Assembly: GCA_026392455.1 (NCBI GenBank)
Contig: JAPLCB010000008.1
Coordinates: forward strand, 494,345-558,344
Reading direction: 5' to 3'
Source of the DNA: Propionibacteriales bacterium
GTDB lineage: Bacteria; Actinomycetota; Actinomycetes; Propionibacteriales; Nocardioidaceae
Length of the DNA stretch: 64,000 nt
Part shown: one piece after another, positions 7,527 to 14,838 of the stretch
Layout: every line of letters begins with the position of its first letter
How positions within the stretch are numbered: the stretch's first letter is position 1
The notes under the pieces: model-generated
Databases searched by the model: none
Told to the model about the DNA's origin: nothing
What the model saw: the letters and a program-made list of their open reading frames with translations, nothing else
Program-made: the position numbers and the translations under genes

Positions 7527-9155
7527 TCAGGGAATCAGGACTCCGGGGTTCAACACGCCCGTGGGGTCGATCCGCTCCTTGACCGCGCGCAGCATCTCCA
7601 CCCCCACCGGGCCGATCTCCTCGGCCAACCACGGCTTGTGGTCCTGCCCGACCGCGTGGTGGTGGGTGATCGAAGCGCCGTTGTGCACCATCGCGTCCGA
7701 GGCCGCCTTCTTGGCGACCGCCCACTGCGGCAGCGGCTCGGCCGACGCCTTGGTGGCCACGGTGAAGTACAGCGAGGCGCCGGTCTCGTAGACGTGCGAG
7801 ATGTGGCAGAGCACCAGCGTCGCCTCGCCGAGGGCTGCGACCAGGGCGTCCTTCACCGCGGTGTAGACGTGGTCGAGGTTGGACCAGAACGTGACGGTCT
7901 CCATGGTCTCGACCAGGACGCCGACGTCGAGCAGCGAGTCGCGCAGGTAGGGACCGTGGAAGCGGCCGTCGGCCCAGGCCTGACCGCTGTCCGCTCCCTG
8001 GTTGTCGCCGCCGAGTCCTGCGAGCAGAGCAGTGACGGCGGTCCGCTTGGCCTCGACGGCCTCGGGGGTGCCCTCGTAGCCGGTGATCATCAGGCAGCCC
8101 CCCGCGTCACCGCCGCTCTCGCCCACTTCAGCGGGCTTGGCGAGGTTGATCGCGGTCTCGTTCTCGTCGGAGAGCCGCAGGACCGTCGGCAGCATCCCGG
8201 CCTGCGCCAGGGTCCGCATCGCGGCAGCACCGTCGGCGAACGACGCCCAGCGCCACGCCTCGTACGTCGTGACCTGCGGCAGCGGGCGGACCCGCAGCCG
8301 TACGGCGGTGACGACACCGAAAGCACCTTCGGAGCCCATCACCAGCTCCCGGAGGTCGGGGCCGGCGGCGTTCGCCGGGGAGTTGCCGAGCTCGAGGGTG
8401 CCCTGCGGGGTGGCGACCTTGAGGCCGACGACCAAGGCGTCGAAACGGCCGTACCCGGCGGAGGACTGGCCCGACGAACGGGTGACGGCGAACCCGCCGA
8501 TGGAGGCGTACTGGAAGGACTGCGGGAAGTGCCCGAGGGTGAGGCCTTCGGCGGCCAGCAGCGCCTCGGCGGCCGGCCCGCGCAACCCGGGCTCGAGAAC
8601 CACGGTCATCGAGGTCCGATCCACCTCGAGGAGCTTGTCGAAGCGCCTGAGGTCCAGGCTGATCACTCCGGCGTAACCCTCCCGCCGGGCAACGAGTCCG
8701 CCGACCACCGAGGTACCGCCTCCGAAGGGCACGACCGCGACGTGCCGAGCGACGGCCCAGTCGATCAGGGCGACGACCTCGTCGTGGGTCCCCGGCCGGA
8801 CGACGGCGTCCGGGGAGTCGGTGCCGTCGCCGGCGCGCAGCTTGAGCAGGTCGGGGGTCGACTTCCCGCGGGTCCGCTGCAACCGGCTGTCGTGGTCGGT
8901 CAGGACGTGCTCGGCACCGACGATGCCGGCGAGCTCGGCGAGGAGCCCGTCGGCCAGCGGCGCCGACAGCCGGACCTCCGCGCTCGGGACGGCCGGCGTC
9001 TCGGACGTGCCGATGAACGTGTCGACCAGCGCGAAGGCGCTATCGGCCAGCGGGCCGGCGTGAGCCGGGTCGCCCCAGCGCGACCAGTGCATCTCGGCGG
9101 AGGTCGGGTCGGAGATGGGGCTCGGGTGGGTGCGGGCTGCTTCGTTCAGGGCCAT
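7527..9155 (-). CDS. FAD-binding oxidase, alkyl-dihydroxyacetonephosphate synthase-like
   Basis: A 542-residue VAO/PCMH-fold flavoprotein. The FAD_binding_4 domain shows VPFGGGTSVVGG and GHFPQSFQYASIGGFAVT, then SGQSSAGYGRFDALVVGL, very close to the AGPS family, which swaps the acyl group of acyl-DHAP for a fatty alcohol to make ether lipids. The C-terminal FAD-oxidase domain ends with CHISHVYETGASLYFTV and the His-rich ITHHHAVGQDH found in AGPS enzymes. It is divergent from a TetR-glpD pair, and glpD links DHAP with glycerol-3-phosphate, which fits. Whether the host makes ether lipids is not shown; some actinobacterial homologues have other substrates. Confidence 0.82.
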   Translation of the reverse strand: MALNEAARTHPSPISDPTSAEMHWSRWGDPAHAGPLADSAFALVDTFIGTSETPAVPSAEVRLSAPLADGLLAELAGIVGAEHVLTDHDSRLQRTRGKSTPDLLKLRAGDGTDSPDAVVRPGTHDEVVALIDWAVARHVAVVPFGGGTSVVGGLVARREGYAGVISLDLRRFDKLLEVDRTSMTVVLEPGLRGPAAEALLAAEGLTLGHFPQSFQYASIGGFAVTRSSGQSSAGYGRFDALVVGLKVATPQGTLELGNSPANAAGPDLRELVMGSEGAFGVVTAVRLRVRPLPQVTTYEAWRWASFADGAAAMRTLAQAGMLPTVLRLSDENETAINLAKPAEVGESGGDAGGCLMITGYEGTPEAVEAKRTAVTALLAGLGGDNQGADSGQAWADGRFHGPYLRDSLLDVGVLVETMETVTFWSNLDHVYTAVKDALVAALGEATLVLCHISHVYETGASLYFTVATKASAEPLPQWAVAKKAASDAMVHNGASITHHHAVGQDHKPWLAEEIGPVGVEMLRAVKERIDPTGVLNPGVLIP

Positions 9156-9161
9156 GTGTTA

Positions 9162-9186
9162 CAGTGTGACACATGATGTCCCACTG
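9162..9186. promoter_or_regulatory. 25-bp imperfect palindrome, probable TetR operator
   Basis: The arms CAGTGTGACA and TGTCCCACTG flank a 5-bp centre (CATGA), with a single mismatch in ten pairs. It lies 7 bp upstream of the flavoprotein start codon and 22 bp upstream of the chosen TetR start. That is the usual position for an autoregulatory TetR-family operator in a divergent promoter. Confidence 0.7.
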
Positions 9187-9207
9187 TCACAAGGCCGGCT
9201 GCTCCGC

Positions 9208-9801
9208 ATGACGTCGGCGGCCGTTTCGCAGACCTCGGAGAACCTGGCGCTCGACGCCGCCCGTGAGTCGATCCTGGCCGTCGGGTGGAGCCGTACGACG
9301 CTCACCGACGTCGCCCGGCGAGCCGGACTCTCCCGGATGACGCTATACCGCCGGTGGCCCGAGATGAAGGCCCTCCTGGGCGACCTGATGACCCGCGAAT
9401 GGGTCGCCCTGGTCCCGTTGCAGACCTCTGGATCAGCAGCTGCCGCCCCGGGGAACCACCTCGACCGGCTGGTCGACGGCATCACCTCGACGGTCCGCGC
9501 GCTGCGTTCCAACGAGCTGTTCACCCGGATCGTCGAGCTCGACCCGCAGATGCTGCTGCCCTACCTCCTCGAGCGGAAGGGTCGTTCCCAGGAGCTCGTC
9601 CTGGAGATCCTGCACAGCCAGATCGCCGCAGGGCAGGCAGCCGGCGACGTCCGTCCCGGAGACCCGCGACAGCTCGCCCGGTCGGTGCTGCTCGCAGCGC
9701 ACGGCTTCACGCTGTCGACCCAGACCATGGTCGACGACGGCGTCACGGCCGACGAGCTCGACCGTGAGCTCGACCTGCTGCTGCGGCGGTACCTGGCATG
9801 A
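9208..9801 (+). CDS. TetR/AcrR-family regulator
   Basis: A 197-residue repressor. The N-terminal HTH spans SILAVGWSRTTLTDVARRAGLSRMTLYRRWPEMKALL, a textbook TetR_N domain; the C-terminal ligand domain is not classifiable by eye. I chose ATG 9208 because it puts the HTH at the usual distance from the N-terminus. In-frame ATG 9154 would extend the protein across the operator. Its TGA overlaps the glpD ATG (ATGA), so the two are co-translated. It probably represses itself, glpD and the divergent flavoprotein gene through the palindrome at 9162-9186. Confidence 0.88.
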   Translation: MTSAAVSQTSENLALDAARESILAVGWSRTTLTDVARRAGLSRMTLYRRWPEMKALLGDLMTREWVALVPLQTSGSAAAAPGNHLDRLVDGITSTVRALRSNELFTRIVELDPQMLLPYLLERKGRSQELVLEILHSQIAAGQAAGDVRPGDPRQLARSVLLAAHGFTLSTQTMVDDGVTADELDRELDLLLRRYLA

Positions 9802-11348
9802 CCGCCCCGCTGACCGATCGTGGCCGGATCGTCGCCGGGTCCGCCGGGATCCCGGAGAGCACCGACGTTCTCGTGATCGGTCTCGGGGTGACCGGCGCGG
9901 GCGTCGCGCTCGACGCCGTGACCCGCGGGCTCGACGTGGTCGCGGTCGACGCCTTCGACGTGGCCTGGGGGACGTCCCGGTACAGCTCGAAGCTGGTCCA
10001 CGGCGGCCTGCGCTACCTGGCCAAGGGCCAGGTCGCCATCGCCCACGAGAGCGCCGTCGAGCGCGGCATCCTGATGGAGTCGACCGCACCTCACCTGGTG
10101 CACGCGTTGCCGATGGTGATCCCGCTGACCGACGACGTCTCCTGGTTCCAGAGCTTCCTGGCGCGCCGCGGGGTCGGCGCCGGTGACCTGCTGCGCAAGG
10201 TCGCCCGTACGTCGCGGACCACCCTGCCCAAGCCTCGCCGGATCAACGCCACCGAGACCCGGGCGCTGGCCGGCGTCATCCGCAGCGACACCCGCGGCGG
10301 CGTGCTGTCGTGGGACGGCCAGCTCGAGGACGACGCCCGCCTGGTCCTCGGGATCGCCCGCACCGCCGCAGCCCACGGCGCCCGGGTGCACACCCGGACG
10401 CGGGTCGTCGAGGTCACCGGCGACGGCGCCCTGCTGCGTGACGAGCTGACCGGTGAGGACCGCAGGATCTCGGCCCGGGCGGTGGTCAACGCCACCGGCG
10501 TCTGGGCCGGTCACCTGGTACCCGGGATCACGCTGAAGCCCAGCCGGGGCACTCACGTCGTCCTGCGTGCGAGCAGCCTGCCGGGGGTGCGCTGCGCGAT
10601 CATGGCACCGGTCCCCGGATCGTCGAACAGGTTCGTCTTCGCCCTCCCCCAGCCCGACGGCAACATCTACCTCGGCCTGACCGACGAGGAGGTCGAGGGC
10701 GAGATCCCCGACGTGCCCGAGGTCCCGGAGGAGGACATCACCTTCCTGCTCGACGTGATCTCACGCGTGCTGGAGAAGCCGCTCACCCGTGCCGACGTCG
10801 TCGGTGCCTACGCCGGACTGCGCCCCCTGCTGAAGAGCGACGGATCGACCGCGGACCTCTCCCGCAAGCACGCGGTGCTCACCTCCGAGACCGGCGTGAT
10901 CACCATCGTCGGCGGCAAGCTGACCACCTACCGCCGGATGGCCCAGGACGCCGTGGACGCAGCCGTCGCCCAGCGCGGCCTGCCGGCCGGGCCGTGCCGC
11001 ACCAAGGCCCTCCCCCTGCTCGGTGCCGAGAACGCCGGCACGCTCGCCCGCGTCGAGGCCCCGACCCGCCTGGTGCGCCGCTTCGGCACCGAGGCGCCGG
11101 TCGTCCTGGCCAACGCCCTGGAGCTCGGCCTCACCGAGACCGAGGCCCTCACCCCCGTCAGCGCGACCATCCCGGCGACCCTGGCCGAGCTGGTCTTCGC
11201 GATCACCCACGAGGGTGCCGCCGACGTCGCCGACCTGCTCGACCGGCGTACCAAGATCGGGCTGGTGCCGATCGACCGCGAAGCCGCCCTGCCCCTGGCG
11301 CACCGCGCCTTCGAGGTCGTGGGCCGGACCTCGCCCACAGCCGGCTGA
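9798..11348 (+). CDS. glpD: Aerobic glycerol-3-phosphate dehydrogenase (FAD)
   Basis: A 516-residue membrane-associated enzyme oxidising sn-glycerol-3-phosphate to DHAP and passing electrons to quinone. The FAD motif VLVIGLGVTGAGVALDAVTRGLDVVAVD sits near the N-terminus, followed by the family block GTSRYSSKLVHGGLRYL. NATGVWAG and IVGGKLTTYRRMAQDAVD are further GlpD signatures, and a DAO_C-type domain follows. It starts inside the tetR stop. The residue block before the stop (SPTAG) and the TGA lie immediately before a repeat array. Actinobacteria often carry more than one GlpD; this copy's regulation with an AGPS-like gene suggests a dedicated role. Confidence 0.92.
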   Translation: MTAPLTDRGRIVAGSAGIPESTDVLVIGLGVTGAGVALDAVTRGLDVVAVDAFDVAWGTSRYSSKLVHGGLRYLAKGQVAIAHESAVERGILMESTAPHLVHALPMVIPLTDDVSWFQSFLARRGVGAGDLLRKVARTSRTTLPKPRRINATETRALAGVIRSDTRGGVLSWDGQLEDDARLVLGIARTAAAHGARVHTRTRVVEVTGDGALLRDELTGEDRRISARAVVNATGVWAGHLVPGITLKPSRGTHVVLRASSLPGVRCAIMAPVPGSSNRFVFALPQPDGNIYLGLTDEEVEGEIPDVPEVPEEDITFLLDVISRVLEKPLTRADVVGAYAGLRPLLKSDGSTADLSRKHAVLTSETGVITIVGGKLTTYRRMAQDAVDAAVAQRGLPAGPCRTKALPLLGAENAGTLARVEAPTRLVRRFGTEAPVVLANALELGLTETEALTPVSATIPATLAELVFAITHEGAADVADLLDRRTKIGLVPIDREAALPLAHRAFEVVGRTSPTAG

Positions 11349-11350
11349 GC

Positions 11351-11411
11351 CACCTCAACCAGCTCCTCCTGCTGGTTGAGGTGCCGGCGCCCTGGCGCCG
11401 GCCTCGAAACC
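11351..11411. repeat. Perfect 13-bp hairpin plus A-form dispersed repeat after glpD
   Basis: CACCTCAACCAGC (11351-11363) and GCTGGTTGAGGTG (11371-11383) form a perfect 13-bp stem with a 7-base loop, three bases after the glpD stop. The right arm is also the start of an A-form unit (11371-11411) with inner palindrome CCGGCGCC-CT-GGCGCCGG and the terminal CCTCGAAACC. The hairpin could end glpD transcription. Confidence 0.85.
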
Positions 11412-11437
11412 TCGTCACCTCACCGCGACCACCACCT

Positions 11438-11478
11438 GCCGGTTGAGGCGCTGGCGCCCTGGCGCCGGCCTCGAAACC
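11438..11478. repeat. A-form dispersed repeat unit
   Basis: Starts GCCGGTTGAGGCG and ends CCTCGAAACC, with the inner GCTGGCGCC / GGCGCCGGC palindrome. Same orientation as the copies at 11371 and 11611. Confidence 0.85.
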
Positions 11479-11504
11479 TCGTATCCTCACCGCGTCCCGC
11501 AGCA

Positions 11505-11574
11505 GGTTTCGAGGCTCGCTCCGCTCGCACCTCAACCAGCAGAGTTCGAGCTCCGCTCGTACCTCAACCAGCAG
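11505..11574. repeat. B-form repeat plus partial B copy
   Basis: A full B unit at 11505-11542 (GGTTTCGAGG, CTCGCTCCGCTCG, CACCTCAACCAGCAG) is followed by a shortened copy at 11543-11574. B is the A unit in reverse orientation, sharing the outer ends but with a different core. Confidence 0.85.
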
Positions 11575-11610
11575 GGCCCCACCGCTCCGACCTCACCGCG
11601 ACCACCACCT

Positions 11611-11651
11611 GCTGGTTGAGGTGCTGGCGCCCTGGCGCCGGCCTCGAAACC
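11611..11651. repeat. A-form dispersed repeat unit next to the GIY-YIG gene
   Basis: GCTGGTTGAGGTG ... CCTCGAAACC with the inner TGGCGCC-CT-GGCGCCG palindrome. It ends 8 bases from the 3' end of the GIY-YIG gene. The 311 bases between glpD and that gene are almost entirely repeat units, with no other coding signal. Confidence 0.85.
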
Positions 11652-11659
11652 TCGTCACC

Positions 11660-11959
11660 TCACTGCGATCCCTTCCGAAGGTGTCCCCGCCGGGACAGCG
11701 CGGCGAGAACGTCGAAATCACCACGGATCAGGGCTTCGCGCTTCGCCCGGCTCCATCCCTGGACCTGCTGCTCGAACGCGTACGCCTGCCCGACCGACTC
11801 GAACCGGTGGTGCCAGACCAGGACTACCGGCCGCCTTCGGCGGGTGTACTCAGCACCCAGTTCGGAGTGATTGTGCTGCCACAGCCGGGTTTCGAGGTGG
11901 GTGGTGCTGCCGACGTAGTACGAGCCGTCTGCGCAGCGGAGGATGTAGGTGAAGGGCAT
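11660..11959 (-). CDS. GIY-YIG nuclease-domain protein embedded in repeat arrays
   Basis: A 99-residue single-domain protein. The GIY-YIG core is present as FTYILRCADGSYYVGSTTHLETRLWQHN, with the catalytic Tyr pair, the Arg of LETRLWQHN, a RRRPVVLVWHHRF strand, and the metal-binding Glu in YAFEQQVQGWSRAKREALI. That is the UPF0213/YhbQ layout, with all expected catalytic residues visible. GGAGG lies 8 bases before ATG 11959, which I prefer over the in-frame GTG 11965 (spacing 2). The gene is flanked on both sides by inverted copies of the genome's dispersed repeat, which is the notable point. Family members nick or process structured DNA; the substrate here is unknown. Confidence 0.88.
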   Translation of the reverse strand: MPFTYILRCADGSYYVGSTTHLETRLWQHNHSELGAEYTRRRRPVVLVWHHRFESVGQAYAFEQQVQGWSRAKREALIRGDFDVLAALSRRGHLRKGSQ

Positions 11960-12061
11960 CGCCACACCCTCCGGCGTTCGCCCGCCGATATCGGCGGGCA
12001 GGCATCGGGGCTGTGCAGTCCCGACGAAGAACCCGGCCTGCGGACAACTGGAAGCGCAGGA

Positions 12062-12142
12062 GGTTTCGAGGCTCGCTCCGCTCGCACCTCAACCAGCACC
12101 TGCCGGTTGAGGCGCCAGCGCCCTGGCGCCGGCCTCGAAACC
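12062..12142. repeat. B-form and A-form repeat units, head to tail
   Basis: A B unit at 12062-12098 is followed directly by an A unit at 12102-12142 (GCCGGTTGAGGCG ... CCTCGAAACC). They lie about 100 bases upstream of the GIY-YIG start codon and mirror the array on its 3' side. Confidence 0.85.
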
Positions 12143-12168
12143 TCGTGACCTCACTGCGTCCCGCAGGA

Positions 12169-12272
12169 GGTTTCGAGGCTCGCTCCGCTCGCACCTCAAC
12201 CAGCAGAACCCCACGCTCCGCTCGCACCTCAACCAGCAGAACCCCATGCTCCGGTCGCACCTCAACCAGCAG
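12169..12272. repeat. B-form repeat followed by two shortened copies
   Basis: A full B unit covers 12169-12206. Shortened units end at 12239 and 12272, with a period of 33 bases, each carrying CTCGCACCTCAACCAGCAG or a one-base variant. Together with 12062-12142 they account for most of the 325-base gap between the GIY-YIG gene and the response-regulator gene. Confidence 0.85.
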
Positions 12273-12284
12273 AGCCAGCGTCCC

Positions 12285-12965
12285 TCAGGCCGTCGGACGA
12301 ACCAGCCCGTTGTCGTACGCGTAGACGATCGCGGCCGGGCGGTCGCGGAGGTTGAGCTTGGTGAAGATCCGGCCGATGTGGCTCTTCACGGTCAGCTCGG
12401 AGATGAACAGGTCCTCAGCGATCTCGCTGTTCGACCGACCGGCTCCCATCAAGCAGAGCACCTCGAGCTCGCGGGCGGTCAGCACCTCGTGGCCGTCGGC
12501 AGCGGCGCCCGCGGCCGGGGCACTCTGCCGGTAGCTGGACAGCACCCGCCCGGTGACGGCGGGGTCCAACCAGGAGTCACCGGCCGCGACCGCGCGGACG
12601 GCGCGGATCAGGTCGTCGGCCGACGAGTCCTTCAGCAGGAACCCGGCCGCGCCGGCCCGGAGCGCCCCGGAGAGCATCGCGTCGTCGTCGAAGGTGGTCA
12701 GCACCAGCACCGGCGGTGCGTCCGGACGGCCGGCCAGGGCCCGGGTCGCGGTGATCCCGTCGACCTCACGCATCCGCAGGTCCATCACCACGACGTCCAC
12801 GACACCGGCCTCGTCCAGCGCTGCCGGCAGCTCGGAACCGTCGCCGCACTCGGCCACGATCTCGAACCCGTCCCGGCGTCGCAGGATCCGCCGCAGCCCG
12901 GACCGGACCAGCTCCTGGTCGTCGACCAGAACCACCCGGGTCTCGACGCTGTCGGTCGTCACCAC
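12285..12965 (-). CDS. NarL/LuxR-type response regulator
   Basis: A 226-residue two-component regulator. The receiver domain shows VVLVDDQELVRSGLRRIL, the phospho-acceptor Asp in VVVMDLRMREVDGI, and the K of FLLKDSS. The C-terminal LuxR HTH is VLTARELEVLCLMGAGRSNSEIAEDLFISELTVKSHIGRIFTKL. It starts with GTG inside the 3' end of the histidine kinase gene; a second GTG three bases on would give an exact GTGA overlap. It is transcribed with the kinase upstream. Targets are unknown. Confidence 0.92.
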   Translation of the reverse strand: MVTTDSVETRVVLVDDQELVRSGLRRILRRRDGFEIVAECGDGSELPAALDEAGVVDVVVMDLRMREVDGITATRALAGRPDAPPVLVLTTFDDDAMLSGALRAGAAGFLLKDSSADDLIRAVRAVAAGDSWLDPAVTGRVLSSYRQSAPAAGAAADGHEVLTARELEVLCLMGAGRSNSEIAEDLFISELTVKSHIGRIFTKLNLRDRPAAIVYAYDNGLVRPTA

Positions 12966-14242
12966 GCCAGCTTCCCGTGACGGTGCGCCGTACGCAGCGG
13001 GCAGGAGAGCAGACCGTTGCGCTCCCGCAGGGGCACCGTCAGGTCCACCAGCCAGTAGCCGTCGACAGGGGCTACAGCGAGAGTCGCGCCCAGCTGCTCG
13101 GCACGCGCGCTCATCCCGGCCAGGCCCGATCCGGTGCCGTCGGCGGTCACGTCGGCCGGCAAGGCATTGCGTACGACGAGCCGTGCCTGGCGCGACGTCA
13201 CCTCGAACCGCACCTGCGCGGTGCTGCCCGGCGCGTGCTTGGCGATGTTGGCGAGCGACTCCTGCGCGATCCGGTAGAGGCCGAGCCCGGTGGCCTGGGC
13301 CAACCGCTTCGGCTCGCCGGCCTCGCTGTAGTCGATCGCCAGTCCGGCACGTTCCATCTGTGCGACGAGGCCCGCAATGTCGGTCCCGGTCGGCAGCGCC
13401 CGGACCTCGGCAGGACCCTCGGCCAGGGTGCTCACGGTCTGTCGGATGTCCGCCATCGCCTGCCGGCCGACCCGCTCGGCGTCGGCCAGCGCGTCGTCGA
13501 CCTCGGCCAGGACGGACGGTTCACCGGTGGGTTCCTCCAGGTCCCGAAGTGCGTGCCGGGCACCGGTGATCTGCAGCAGGGTCACGCTCAGCGAGTGCGC
13601 CACCAGGTCGTGGATCTCCCGGGCGATCCGTTCGCGCTCGGCGAGCGTGGCGCGGACGTGCTCGCCCTCACGCGCGGCACGCTCGGCAGCCAGCGCCCGC
13701 ATCTGCCAGAGCATCATGTACCCGACGACGAACCCCAGCGGGATGTCGACCAGGTGCACCGGCGTCCCCTCAAGTCCGGGTCCGAGATCGGCCCCGGTGA
13801 TGATCGCCAGCGAGATCACCCCGACGACCAGTCCGTTGCGGACACCGTCGCGGGCGACCACCTCGGCCGTGACCAGGGCCAGCAGGGCGGGCGCGACGTC
13901 GAGGGCCGCGCCCGGGCCGACCGGGTTCCAGAGCAGCAGGACCGCAGCAGCAAGACCGGCCAAGGTCTCGAAGGTGTGCGACAGGTGCCGGTTGAAGCCC
14001 ACCATCCAGACCCCGGGCATCAGCACCAGCAGGAACGCGGCCGCCTCCGGTTGGAGCGGCCACAGCGCATCCCGCAGGCTCAACGCGATGCCGACCGCGC
14101 CGACCTGGCCGAGGATCGCCACCACCGGGATCCACCAGGGGTAGGCAAGACCGTGCTCCTCGATGTGTGCCTCGATCCGGGCACGCAGCCAGCCGACGTC
14201 CGCCGCAGCGGCGTCAGGGGACGGAGACAGGACCGGGCGCAC
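12959..14242 (-). CDS. Sensor histidine kinase (HisKA_3 type)
   Basis: A 427-residue membrane kinase with about five N-terminal spans (residues 40-190) and no large extracellular loop, so it probably senses a membrane signal. The dimerisation/phospho-acceptor helix is RIAREIHDLVAHSLSVTLLQ, with His in EIHD. The ATPase N box appears as ESLANIAKHAPG and the G box as GTGSGLAGMSARAEQLGA. The start is GTG. Partner of the downstream response regulator through a 7-base overlap. DesK/LiaS-like kinases with this layout respond to envelope or lipid stress, but the stimulus here is unknown. Confidence 0.9.
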   Translation of the reverse strand: MRPVLSPSPDAAAADVGWLRARIEAHIEEHGLAYPWWIPVVAILGQVGAVGIALSLRDALWPLQPEAAAFLLVLMPGVWMVGFNRHLSHTFETLAGLAAAVLLLWNPVGPGAALDVAPALLALVTAEVVARDGVRNGLVVGVISLAIITGADLGPGLEGTPVHLVDIPLGFVVGYMMLWQMRALAAERAAREGEHVRATLAERERIAREIHDLVAHSLSVTLLQITGARHALRDLEEPTGEPSVLAEVDDALADAERVGRQAMADIRQTVSTLAEGPAEVRALPTGTDIAGLVAQMERAGLAIDYSEAGEPKRLAQATGLGLYRIAQESLANIAKHAPGSTAQVRFEVTSRQARLVVRNALPADVTADGTGSGLAGMSARAEQLGATLAVAPVDGYWLVDLTVPLRERNGLLSCPLRTAHRHGKLAW

Positions 14243-14420
14243 GTCCCCAGCCTAGGCAGCATCGGCCTGCACGGCATCCGTCCCTGGGCGTGGAGCCTCT
14301 GCTACCAGGGTCGTAGGTCCGATGGGTACCGCAGCCCGATGGTTCCGGCCCGAGCGCTGCGTAGGTTCGAGTCCTGCACCGAGCCGACCTGGCTCACACG
14401 ACCGACAGAAGGTGATCGCA

Positions 14421-14762
14421 ATGAGCTGGACCCAGACCCACCGTCGCTGGGAAGCGATGCGCGAGATCGAGGCACTGGCAGCCGCCGGCTGCACCGAGCT
14501 TCCCTGGAACGCGGAGTACGCCGACCTCTTCGGCGACCGCGACGGCCTCGCCGCAGCCCTGCGCTACCGCTGGAAGCTCACCGAGAGCACCCAGCTGGAC
14601 ACCCACCTGACCGAGCAGGTCCTCGCCGAGCACCGGGCCCGGTTGGCCGAGCGCCAGGGCCCGCTCCTGCGGATGGTGGAGTTCTACGAGCGAGCGGCCC
14701 CGGTCGCGAACCTGCGGACCCAGTCCGTGCGGACCATCGGGACCGAACGCGTCTCCGCCTGA
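14421..14762 (+). CDS. Hypothetical protein, mostly helical
   Basis: A 113-residue soluble protein beginning MSWTQTHRRWEAMREIEALA, rich in charged and aromatic residues (RYRWKLTES, EHRARLAERQ). No recognised domain. I chose ATG 14421 because AAGGTGA lies about 7 bases upstream. The frame is open further upstream, but that stretch is the divergent promoter region and includes a tRNA T-arm lookalike. It ends before a T-rich stretch (GACTTTTT at 14788-14795) that may terminate it. Confidence 0.65.
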   Translation: MSWTQTHRRWEAMREIEALAAAGCTELPWNAEYADLFGDRDGLAAALRYRWKLTESTQLDTHLTEQVLAEHRARLAERQGPLLRMVEFYERAAPVANLRTQSVRTIGTERVSA

Positions 14763-14838
14763 CCTGTCCTGACCCGGTTGGCGTCCCGACTTTTTCATCC
14801 TGGTCGTCTTGGTTGAATTGTCGGGATATCGTGGGGAA

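Noticed and set aside
14340..14396. Sequence with a tRNA-like T arm (GTAGG-TTCGAGT-CCTGC at 14361-14377)
   Set aside because: No matching acceptor strand, D arm or anticodon stem can be folded in either class I or class II spacing, and no CCA end follows. It is probably a chance match.
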